The position numbers and the translations under genes are program-made. Shown here piece by piece: positions 49,903 through 60,000 of a stretch of DNA of 60,000 nt. The stretch spans positions 126,001-186,000 of the forward strand of contig CAJNDS010001369.1 of the NCBI GenBank assembly GCA_905221605.1. The letters are read 5' to 3'. Below the pieces are notes generated by a model that ran no database searches, was not told the DNA's origin, and was given only the letters and a program-made list of their open reading frames with translations. Position 1 is the stretch's first letter, and each line of letters starts with the position of its first letter. This DNA comes from Symbiodinium natans (taxonomy: Eukaryota; Sar; Dinophyceae; Suessiales; Symbiodiniaceae).

Positions 49903-52272
49903 TCAGAAGGGGCTTTGAATCAACAGATTGAGGCCTAAGCACACAGAGTCCAGGGCGAGCAACGCGAGCCCCGAACAAGCTCTGCTCGTTGCTAGCAAAG
50001 TGAGCTCCGGCCTGATCATTGCCTGCGCCAACGCTAGCAAGTCGAATTGTGCGAGATCTGGGGCCAATAAACTCAGGTCCATACGCGTAAAGGACCGCAC
50101 GGAAGGCATAAGGCCGAACGCAGCAGAATCAGGCGCGGGCACCACCGACTCCAAACATGAGAGGCTTTGAGGGGGCAAGAACAAACCCAGGTGCAAGCAG
50201 TCCAAGATCGAAATAAAGACTTCAGAGCGTGAACAGCTGAACGCCAGCAGGAAGGCACCACAGCAAGCCGTGTGTTGAAGAAACAAAGGGCTTCCTGATG
50301 TCAAGTGGTCCAGCGTTGACAGTAAGACGCCAAGCATAGTCTTGCCAAAGGTTGGCAGTAACAATCCCGTGCAAGCAGGTGTTTGCAGCAGCAGCAGTAA
50401 GCCGACCTGAAGAAAGTCCAGGGCAGGTGAAAACAAGTCAGACCTGGACATGCCAGGCACAGGTGATGTGAGACCAGGGTAGCCGCGAGACCTTGATGAC
50501 AATGGGGCATCAGGTCGGGCGAAGTCAGGCGCAAGCAGGTTGAGACCAGCGCGCATAGAACTCCTTGGGAAAGGCGAAGACCCGGGCTGCACGCAGTCAA
50601 GCACGAGCGGCAAGGATCCCAACCTTGCGATTCCCGTGGCTAGAAATGAGGCACCTGCTCGCGCAAAGGATCGTGCGGAAGGCACCGACTCGGGCCATGC
50701 ATAGTCCACTGGAAGCAAGATGAGGCCAGGGTGTGCTCTTCCAGGTGAGGGAGACGTGGACCCCGATCGCGTCGTCGCCTGAATCAAAATCGAAGCTCCG
50801 GATTCTACGAGGTCCAGTGCAGGGAGGGAGCTGTCAAACCAAGCCCTGTTCACTGCAGACACAGGAAAGCCAGGATGGGTGAGTGATCGCGATGACAGGG
50901 GTGGTTCCAAGTGGAGAAAGTCCAATGCAAAAGGCGGAGCACCAAATCGGCCCAGGCTGAAAGCTAGCAGGGTCAGCCCGGCTCGGGCATGTGAGCGGAC
51001 TGGCATCATGGAGCCTGACCGCGCAAGATCCAGCGCCAACAAGGACATGCCCAGTCTAGAATGGCCTTGCAGAGAGAAGGGCAACCCGGGGATGAACCGG
51101 TCCAGCACCAACAGCGAGAGGTCAACACGCACCCTTGATGAGACCAACATAGAGGCATCACATTGAGAGGGGCTGCGAAACAGTAGCAGGGAGCCGAGAT
51201 GAAGAAAATCAAGGACAGACAACACGAGTCCAGTATGAGAGGGGCTACGAGGCAATGAGGATGACTCCAGCTGCACGGAGTCTGGGACAAGCAGCGGCAA
51301 GTCAAGTTGGGTGCCTCGGGGCACAGGCGGCAGCAACTCGGGATGAGCCATATTACGCACCGGCAAGACCAAACCTGGAGTCGTGGGATCCAGCGCCAGA
51401 GATGGCAGCCCCAAGCAAGCCAGTCCTAGCACCGGCACAGAAGCCGCTGATCGAGCCAACTGCCGGACTGGAGTGAACGACCCAGGCAACACCCCATCCG
51501 ACACCGAGAGCGCACTTTCCATTCGTACCGTACCTGCAACCAATGGCAAGAGGCCTGAGCACGTCGAGCTTCGAAGCAACAAGAAGAAGCCTGAGCTGCT
51601 CATGTCAGGAACCGCCGAGCTGAGGCCCATGCAAGCCAATCCACACACGGACACGAATGCACCCAGGCAGCTCATGTGTCGAACTGGCAACAATGATCCC
51701 AAAGCTACGGAGTCCAGTGCGGATGAAGTCAAGCCAGGCCGACCTAAACCGATTGCAGGAACTGTGAGCTCAGTGCAGACGTAGCTTTGCGGAAACGGTA
51801 CCAGCCCCATGCAAGCAGGATCCAGGGCAAGCAGGAGCACGCCCAGACAGGTATGACCTCTGGCAGGAATCAGGAAGCCCAAAAGCACAGGGTCCAAAGC
51901 GAAAAGGGATGCTTCTGATCGAGAAACACCCATCACAAGCGTGACCAAGTCAGGAAGAGCAGGTGACTGGAGAGAGGGGGATGGTCCTGAGCCGCTAAGG
52001 TCCGGCACGGGAAGGGCTGTTTCCACGCAACTGAAGCTACGAATAGGCACAGGAGAGTCAAAGGAGACGCGATCAAGCAGCAAAGGGGGAAGGCCGAGTC
52101 GTGAGGTGCTGGAGGCAAGCAACGGACTCCCCGGCCGCATGGCGCTTCGCAGTAAGGCAAACGATCCAAGGTGGCTAAAGCTCAAGACGAGCATCAATGG
52201 CCCAAACTGCACAAGGCTGTGCAAGGATACGGAAAGGCCCAGGTGTAGGAAGTCTGGCACAGGCAAAGACAC
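49903..52272 (-). other. Repeat-derived open frame, 789 codons; not called a gene
   Basis: Uninterrupted minus stretch from the edge of the 52.3-kb insertion down to TGA 49903. A-L and A-M-L modules are mixed. Leu/Ser-rich product, no recognised domain. Confidence 0.25.
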
Positions 52273-52300
52273 CCCAGACTGCGCTCTGCCAGGTGCAGAC

Positions 52301-52621
52301 GACGATGGACCTTACAACGTGTTCATCTCAAGAATCGAAGACGCTCAGAGTTCTGCTAACTATAACTATAAGAAAAATTGTGCTACTAGCGCATAGTCTG
52401 CAGAAACCGCCAACTCACAATTTCATAAACTCGCCACCTACGACCTACCGAGCAAATTCCGCTTCGTGGACACCGATCGATGTGTACTACTTGCACAAGG
52501 CGATGTGAACAACCCCCATCCCAGGACGAGCTACTTGCAATAGAACATACATACCCAGGTCCTATCACTTGAAGCCACCCTTGCAATAGTTGAAATGGAT
52601 TCTGAATCTCTTGCCAAGGTA
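52301..52621. other. Non-repeat insertion of about 320 bp
   Basis: Array units stop and resume sharply. The insert is AT-richer than the array, with no open frame of note and no tRNA-like structure that I can see. The L-G core triplets on either side (52237 and 52657) are 420 bp apart, which keeps the minus frame but not the 36-bp register. Candidate for a small mobile element or a conversion tract; no terminal repeats were recognised. Confidence 0.6.
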
Positions 52622-55600
52622 CCGGTGTGCGCAGGATCCCTAAGAGGCAGAGATGGCCCGAGCTCAAGGGAGTCGAGCACTAACGGGGCAAAGCCCAAGC
52701 AGCAAGGGCTTTGGACAGAAGGCGGCAAGTCCAAGTGAACGAGGTCCAGCACTGACAAGAACGAGGACAACCTTACAATTCCGAGAACAAATGCTGCTGA
52801 ACCCAGTCGGGTGAATGACCGAAGTGACGCCAAGAAGTCCGATTGCGCATGGTCCAGTGCGAGCAGCACGGAGCCTGGGCACACCGTGCTCCGGGCCAGC
52901 AACGCGAAGCCCAAATCCGTGAGATCTGAAGTCAGAGCTGAAGGGTCCATCCATGAAATGCCAAATGCCAGCAAAACTGGCTCCAAGTGGCCGAAGCTTT
53001 GCAGCGAAGGAGGCAGCCCAGCACGCACAGAGTCCGAGGCCAGCAGCAAAGACTCCAATCAAGCAAAGCTGTGAGGAGGCAGAGCGGAGCCCATCAAGGC
53101 AAGGTCCAGGACCAGAAGGCTCGGCCCGAGCCTCACCGGCGCCAAAGCAGGAAGGGATGGCTCCATGCACCCGATGCCTCGCAACACCATCAGCAAGTCG
53201 GCCCTGACAAGGTCAGGCGCAAAGATCGATGGATCTGAACGCGAGTGCGACTGTACAGATGGCGAAGTGCCCAACGTGAGGAGGTCCAAGACAGGCAGCG
53301 GGAGGCCAGGACGGACTCTGTCGACCGCCGAAGGGGTAAGGCCAGGGCACGCAAAGCTTCTTGAAGGCAGCACGAAGCCTGAATGGAGGAGATCAGGAAC
53401 CAGAACAGGAGACTCAAACCTTGCCGAAGTCAGCACGGGCAGGGCTGCATCCAGTCAGGCCATGGATCTCAAAGCCGAAACCACTTCCGGGGTTGCAAAG
53501 TCCATCGCCAGCGAAAACAAGCCCAACCTGGCAGCACTGAAAGCCAACAGAGCCAGCCCAGGCCTGGTATGCCCTCGGGAAGATGCGGCAGAGCCGAGTG
53601 TCAAGAAATCGGGGACGAACGTGAGGGGACCGGACCAAGCCTTGCCGGACACCGGAAGCATGAAACCTGAGCAGCCCAGGCTTTGGAGCAAAAGGGAAAG
53701 GTCAATCCGGGCAAAGTCAAGCGCAGCAGCGGAGAACTCCGCTTAAGCGAGGGACCGCAAAAGCAGCAGGCTGCCCGAGACAACAGAGTCAAGAACGAAG
53801 GGAGACAAGCCAAAATGGACCCTGGAGATCACTGACAGGGAAGCTCCGCACCTGCCCATGCCTTGCATGGACAACAAGAAGCCGGGGTGCAGGAAGTCCA
53901 CGGCCAAAATCGGCAAACCGGAGCACGCACGGCCCCACAACGACACTGCCGAGCCCAGATGCCCACAGCTCCTTGACAACGCTGTGAGTCCCGTGTGCAG
54001 AAAGTCCAAAGCCAGCGGCGACGCCCCCGAAGCGACACGGCTGAAGGCCAACAGCAACAGCTCCATCCGAGCGCAGCTCCGTGCCAGCAGCGGTGAGCCG
54101 GGAGCAAGCAAGTCGAGAGTAGACGTCACAAGGCCAGGTTGCGCATGGGATCTTGGAAAGAGTGCCGGTCCAGGGTGCGCAAGGTCCAGCGCCAAGGGTG
54201 GCAGGCCAGGGTGCGTCCGGCCGAAAACCGGAAGGATGCTGCCAGGCTTGGCAAAGCCCTGAGCGGCCAGGTTGAAGCCCGTGCGCGTCCAGCCAAAAGC
54301 TGGGGAAGTCACTCCCGGCCTCGCGGCAGCTCTCAGCAAAGGAGTCGGTCCTAGGGCTGTCGTATCAGATGCTGTCATGGGTGCGTCCGGGCGAGACATC
54401 GAAAACACCAAAAAGGACACTCCCAAGCAAGCAGCGCTTTGTAGGAGGAGTGATGGGCCGAGCATTGAAGAGTCGGCAGCTAACATGAGTAGGCCAGGTC
54501 ACAAGAAGCTGTGTAAGACCAAAACCGGATCGAAGTGCGTCGTGTCCAAGGCCGACAAAAAGGCGCCAAGCCTGACTGACGAGGAGACCGGCATCGACGG
54601 TCCAGCGCGGCCCAAAGATCGCAAGGAGAGCGCGGGGCCTGCATGAGCAGAATCGAAGACCAGCAGTGTGGATTCAGGCCAAGCCTCACCAGACAATGAA
54701 ACTGTGGCCTCTGGCTTGGCAACGCTGTGCAGAAACAAAGCAAGGCCCATTGAAGAGGCATCAGGAACAGATGACATCAGGCCCATGCAAGCGAGTCCGG
54801 AGACAGCCAGGGAAGGGCCCGGCTCCGAAAAGCTTCTGGCCAGGAGTGCCAACCCCAAGTGACCAAAATCCAACACAAGCGAGATGGGACCAGGCCATCC
54901 CAGGCCAGAAGCAGATGCAGGAAGTTCGGGACAGCTGGATGAACGGGGTGATAGGAGAGAACCCAGATGCAAGAAATCAAAGGCCAACATCGAAGCATCC
55001 ATGTTGCCAACACTGGACGAAGACAGCAAGAAGCCCAAGTGCGCAACAGACCTCGACGGCAAAGCGGGGCCTGGGTGGCCAGGGTCCATCATAAGCGACA
55101 AGCTGCCAGACCGAACTCCACCAGACGGAAAGGCTGCAAGGCCAAAGCAGGCATGGCTCCTCGAAGGCAGGGGCGCCTCCGACTGCATGAAATCCAACAG
55201 CAGCATAGCCGCTTCCAGGCGGACGTTGGCGCAGATCGAAGCCGCAGCATCAAGGCGCACCGCGCTCCGGACCAGCGAGGACGCGTCGGGAGCTGTGGAG
55301 TCCAGGGCGAAAGGTGGAGCTTCAAAGCAGGCACTGCCATATGACGGCACAACAGGGCCCACAGCCCCAAGGCTTTGCAGAGAGAAAGTTGATTCAGAAT
55401 TTGTGAAGTCAGGGATTGACGTTAGAAGGCCTAAAGACGCAAAGCGGAAGATCAGCAAGGCAGGGCCAGGATGAGCTGTGCTTCTTGTCGGCATGCCCGA
55501 TCCTGTCTCCGAACAGTCCAAGACGAAAGGGATAGATCCGAAGCAAGCGAAGCTAGACGCCGGCAGCATACTGCCAAGTTGGCCAAAGCTATGCAAGGGC

Positions 55601-58600
55601 AAGACCGAATCAAAGTAACTCATGTCAAACGCAGCTGGCATGGACCCCGGTCTGGATATGCCGGAGGTTAGCGCTGCAAGCCCCGGAGCAGCGCAGCTTT
55701 GAGTAGGCGGTGATAGGCCATAGTGCGCGCGATCAAATGCGGGCATGGGCAAACCAGCTCGGCAAGAGCCAAATGCAGATGCTGCAGCTTCCAAGTGCCC
55801 AGAGCTTCGTAGGAAAAGCAGGAATCCCAGCGTCAGAAAATCAGGTGCCAGCGTCAGAAAGCCCATGTCAGCCACGCCAAACACGGAGGCTGCCAGGCCC
55901 GAACGGGCGGTGGAGCGAGCAAGCGGTGTGAAGCCAAGGTGGGCGAAGTCGAGGGCCAGGGCCAAGGACTCAAGCCGAGCAGTGCTGGAAGTTGCTGTGG
56001 GAGGGCCCAGCCTGGAACGGCTTCGAGCAAACGGCGGGGACCCCAACTCCGCCAAGTCGAGCGCAAGTAGTGGCGGGCCAAGGTATGTGGACCCAGACGC
56101 TGGCAGCTCCAGCCCGGGCTGAGTGCGGCTTCGCACAGATGTGGCGGAACCTGCTTCTGCAGGATCAAGCACCGGAGGAAGCGAATCCGGCTTCGCTCTG
56201 CTAGATGTCAGCGGTGGAAGGCCCGTTCGAGCCGCAGATCGAATCAGCAGTGTCAATTCAAGAAGAGAATCGTCGGAAGCAAACGACACCGGTCCCAAAC
56301 AGGTGGCACCAGAGACGGGGGACGGTGATCCCATGCGAGCAAGTGTCCGAGGAGAAGACGAGGGCTCAAGCTGCAAGAAGTCCGAAGCAGAAGCCAAGAA
56401 CTCGGAACGAGTGCAGCTGAAAGTTAAGGGAGTGAGTCCCAGCTGCGCGCGTGAACGCAGGGATAGCATGCTGCCACATTCTGTCACATCCGGAACTAGA
56501 GGCAGCAGGCCGATGCGGAAATTGGCCATCGTTGACAATGCGGAGCCAGGTCAAGCAACGGATTGTAACAGCAACAAGGAACCCAGATCCACGAAATCGA
56601 AAGCAAGCATGCTGGATTCTGGCCATGATACGCTAAAGGCAGACACTCCAAATCCAAAGCAGCCAAGGCCATGGAGTGACAATGACAAGTCCAGCTGAAG
56701 GGAGTCCGAAGCTGGCATGAGAACACCCGATTGGCTTCGACTGAAGATCAGAAAAGCAGAGTCCAAGTGAGTTCTGCCCTGCAGGGGTAACATGAAGCCT
56801 AGGTATGCAGCATCAGGTGCAGAAAGAACTGGCCCAGGCCAAACAAGGGACCTTGCCAACATCACAGACTCCAGTTCAACGTGGCCTGGCACAGGCAACA
56901 ACACTTCCAGGCGAGTCGCGGCGAAAGCAAACAGTGCCATGTCTGGCCGAGAGTGACCCTGTATCAGCATTAAGAAACCCAAACGGAAAGGGTCAAGCGG
57001 AGGCACCGCAAAGCCTGATCTTGAGTGGCTTTGAATCGAGAGCGCTGGCCCAATAGCCACAGAGCCGGGTACTGGAGCAGGTGGTTCAGACCTGGCATTT
57101 CCAGATGCAAACAAGGCCAGCCCAGGATATGCCAGGCTACGCACTAAGAACGTGGAGCCGGATTCCGAGGCATCTAAGGCAGACGGCATCAAGCCTAGAG
57201 TGGCTCTGCTGGAGATCAAGATGGCCGAGTCAAGGCGGACTTTTGAACGTGCTGATAAAGAAAACCCTGCTCGAACAAAGTCAAGGATAAGCGTTACAAG
57301 TCCCAGCTTGGCAAATCCTCGCGGAAGTGGCGGTGGTCCGAGTGTAGCAAAGTCTGACGCAGGAAGTGGCGAGCCCAAGCGGCTGATCCCCATCACCAGC
57401 ACCGTCAGGCCCAAGCATCCTGCACTTTGAAGAGAAGGCGAGGGGTCTGGCTGCGCAGAGTCGAGGATTGGTGAGGTCGGGCCGGAGCGGGCAGCACTCA
57501 AAGCTAGGGTAGTTAACCCGCAACGAATGAGCCCTCTCAAAAGCAGCAAGGCGCCTAGTTGAACATGCTCAAGGACGGATGGTGTAAGCTCCAACCACGC
57601 AGAGCTGCGGAGCGAAGTCACAGAACCAGTATGCATGCAATCGAGAATGGACGGCAGCAAGTCTAGCCGCATTGTAGCCGTGGCCGGTGTGAGTACATCG
57701 AGACGTGCGTGAGATCGCAGCAACGTTGTCGGGCCCAGTTGCAGGAAATCCAGTATGGGCATGATAAAGCCGGATCTTGCCAGGCTACGTGCGGGCACGA
57801 AAAAGTCTAGGTGCAAAAAGTCGCAAGCGGATGGCATCAACTCCATGCGAACAGCACTCCACACGGAGAAGCCTGACCCTGGCCGGCCCATGCTTCGTGA
57901 CAAAAGTGACACGCCCAGCGTGGTGCAGTCCAGAAGAAGCATAAGAACTTCCAAAACAGAGCGACTGAAGGTCGACAGCAAAGCATCCGGTCTGAGAGCG
58001 CTCTTCACGAAAGCTGCTAATCCGAAATCAGTAGGGTCCAAGACTGGCAGCAGGAACTCTGATCGAGTTTTGTCAGACACAGAAACGCTGAGTCCGAGAC
58101 AAGTGGATGAATGCATCAGCAGGGCGAGTCCCGGACGCAGGGGGTCTGGTGCTGTGACCGCAGGGCCCAGTTTCGAAAGGCTTCGCATGAAGAGCGAAAG
58201 GTCTAGGTGGACAAAGTCCAGTGCAGAAGGGAGGAGGCCCACCCGGCTCGGAGCAAAAAGAAGAAAGGCCAAACCAATGCACGCGAGGCTCCGTGGTGAA
58301 GACGTGGATCCAGACCTTGCAAGCCGACGAAGGAACAGCAGCGGCCCAAGGTGCAAAAAGTCCAAGGCAGACGCCCCTGGGCCCAGACAACTGAGGCTTC
58401 GAGCAGACAAGAAGGGCCCCATCTGCAAGAAGTCAGGGGCTGACGTGGGCAGCCCTGTGCATGCGAGGCTGTGCGGTGGCGAGGCCAGATCAGGGTCCAC
58501 GGAATCCGAAGCAGAAAGCGAAGCATCTGGGCCAGCCCTGCCGAAAACTAGGAACCCGAAACCCGATTAAGCCAAGGACTGCAGTGGCGTTGGCGGGTCT

Positions 58601-60000
58601 GGATATAAGAGATCAAGCACCGGTGCTGGAAGACCAGACCGCACGCAGCTGAAGAGGAGCATCAGGAGACCCGATCATGCGAGGCTACGCTGTGTCAACA
58701 AGGCGCCCGGAGATGTGGAATCTGGAGCTGGCATCGTTGCGCCACATCGCGACAAGCCAAACGCGAAGGATGCCAGCCCCGGCTGAGCGAGACCGCGCAC
58801 CAGCGGCGGGGATCCCAGGCGAAGGAAGTCCAACACCAACACGGCAAGGCCAAGTCGGGCAAGGCTTTGCGGCAACAAGGCGAAGCCAGAAAAGGCAAAG
58901 TCAGGGACCGGCATCAAGGACCCCGAGCAGGTCATGCCTGGCACAGAGACCAAAAAGTCCGTGCACACAGAATCCTTCAGAAGCGTCACAAAGTCCAGAT
59001 GCAGAAGGTCCAAGGCCAACAGGACAAACCCAAGTCGGCTGGAAGACTGCAGCAACAGCAGAGCCTCCGGTTGCACTGCATCCAACGCTGTCAACAAAAG
59101 CCCTGGCCGCACAATACCCGTGGCAGCTGTAGAAGGGCCAAGACGGGCAAGTGACCTGAGAGCTGGAGATGGCCCTGCGTTGAACACATCCAGCAAGCTT
59201 GACGTCAAGCCGAAGCGCACCGCGGACATAGCCAATGACATGAAACCTGCATGAGCCATGCTTTGCGGCAATAAGAAGAGGCCAGGGTGCAAAAGGTCAG
59301 GTGCGACCAAAGGGAAGCCAGAGCGGCCACAGCTCAAAGCCAAAAAGGCTGAACCCGACTGGCACAAGGATCTCACCGACGACACGCTGCCAAAGGTCTC
59401 GTGGTCAAGCACCGAGATAGGGGACCCGAAGCAAGCCAGGCTGAAAGCCAGTAAGTTTGGGCCAAGGCGACCCACACTTTGTGGCAGCATGGTCGGGCCA
59501 AGCTGCAGGTAGTCGGGCAAAGACATCGGGAGCCCAGAACGCGCGATGCCGAAGGCAAGAAGCGAGCTCCCCATGAATGTGACGCTTTGTGCCGAAGACG
59601 TCGGCCCCGATGAGGTGAGGTCCAAGGCCGGTGCAGGCGGCCCGTAGCACGTTTGACCGAAAGTTGCTGTCGTGAAACCTGGCCGCAGGAAGCTTTGCGA
59701 GGAAGGCGCAGGGCCATGGTGGGCAGGATCCAGTGCGAATGTAAGGGAGCCCAGACAGGTTTGGCCAAAGAGGGGCGCGGAGAAGCCAGGCTAAGCGGCT
59801 GCTTGAGGTGGCAAGGGTGGGCCTAGTTCTGTACAATCGAAAACCAGCACTGGTGAACCCAATCGACTTTGGCCGAAAGTCGCGAAGGCAGGGCCAAGTC
59901 GCGCAGAGCTCCGGGGAGACAGCGCCGGCCCTCCATGCACCAAGTCAAAGGCCGGCAGAAAGAAGTCGGACCGGGCCACGCCGGAGGCTGGCAAAGCAGA
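52622..60000 (-). repeat. 36-bp hierarchical tandem array, block 4b
   Basis: Continues block 4a in the same phase and runs off the right edge. Stops at 53059, 53455, 53743 (TAA), 54499, 56551, 58675 and 59791 are at the pre-core codon. A-M-L trimers (108 bp) predominate. The longest minus stretches are 679 codons (54499-56538) and 649 codons (56551-58500). No gene recognised. Confidence 0.93.
59651..59974 (-). repeat. Three 108-bp trimers sharing an FGQ-type M unit
   Basis: The GTTTGACCGAAAG-like start of the M unit recurs at 59651, 59759 and 59867, exactly 108 bp apart each time. It encodes Phe-Gly-Gln where other M units have Phe-Gly-Leu/Met/Ile/Val. The remainder of the trimers is diverged: 31 of 72 positions match between the second and third copies from their starts. 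Confidence 0.8.

Larger units (their letters stand above)
38120..52300 (-). repeat. 36-bp hierarchical tandem array, block 4a
   Basis: The longest uninterrupted block, about 14 kb in a single minus frame. Stops at 39223, 39763, 41239, 41743, 44629, 45241, 45601, 46939 and 49903 are all at the pre-core codon. C units are rare (for example near 44500, 47340 and 47860). Modules are mainly A-M-L (108 bp) and A-L (72 bp), with A-L-A-M-L (180 bp) around 42-44 kb. Same orientation as the other blocks. No gene recognised. Confidence 0.93.

Noticed and set aside
2432-58500. Ten or more minus-strand open frames of 500-1,689 codons as protein-coding genes
   Set aside because: Starts and stops are arbitrary points within one continuous repeat frame; the plus strand is open too; no domains, introns or regulatory signals are visible. 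Kept as repeat-derived frames, with coding left open.
1-60000. CRISPR array (36-bp period)
   Set aside because: No invariant repeat alternating with unique spacers; all units are related and diverged, and the context looks eukaryotic.
1-60000. Leucine-rich-repeat or pentapeptide-repeat protein
   Set aside because: The 12-residue unit does not follow LRR (LxxLxLxxN) or pentapeptide A(D/N)LxX spacing.

Overview
The window holds no gene I recognise. About 90% of it (roughly 54 of 60 kb) is one strongly diverged, hierarchical tandem-repeat array that runs off both ends. The rest is short spacers, microsatellite tracts and one foldback sequence. A huge, uniformly oriented, degenerate repeat field with (GT)n/(CA)n/(CT)n tracts, mid-to-high 50s % GC by eye and no compact genes points to a large eukaryotic genome. 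I favour a dinoflagellate nuclear genome, because I recall predicted dinoflagellate proteins full of strings like LDFLHLGS and RSFARLGS. That is recollection, not a search, and I saw no spliced leader, rRNA or tRNA to confirm it.

The basic unit is 36 bp, 12 codons in one minus-strand frame, built on a core that reads [L/P]-[G/D/E]-[S/L/F/P]. Four classes can be told apart by how they end: A (…LRSFA), L (…VLDFL), M (…VFGLA) and a 42-bp, 14-codon class C (…VFSLPVxDVA). They follow a grammar: A is followed by L, or by M; M is followed by L or C; L and C are followed by A. Modules are therefore A-L (72 bp), A-M-L (108 bp), A-M-C (114 bp) and compounds such as A-L-A-M-L/C (180/186 bp). From 9.1 to 17.0 kb, 26 C units sit at spacings that are all exactly 42+36k bp (186, 258, 366, 438, 546 or 618), including a 366+186 = 552-bp superperiod. 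From 46.9 to 49.9 kb and at the right end the array is largely 108-bp trimers.

Layout: array 1-17170; microsatellite and spacer with relic units to 19399; array 19400-27390; CT/CA microsatellites to 27537; array to 31285; spacer with G/T- and C/T-rich tracts to 32240; array to 36190; spacer with GT/TATG tract, relic units and a 92-bp foldback to 38119; array to 52300; a 320-bp non-repeat insertion; array to the end.

The minus-strand frame is open for up to 1,689 codons and is never shifted within an array block, although units differ at about 40-55% of positions. All 42 in-array stop codons I located fall on one codon of the unit, directly before the L-G core. I annotate the array as repeat, not as genes. 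The absence of frame-changing indels and the confinement of stops to one site are the main things needing explanation.
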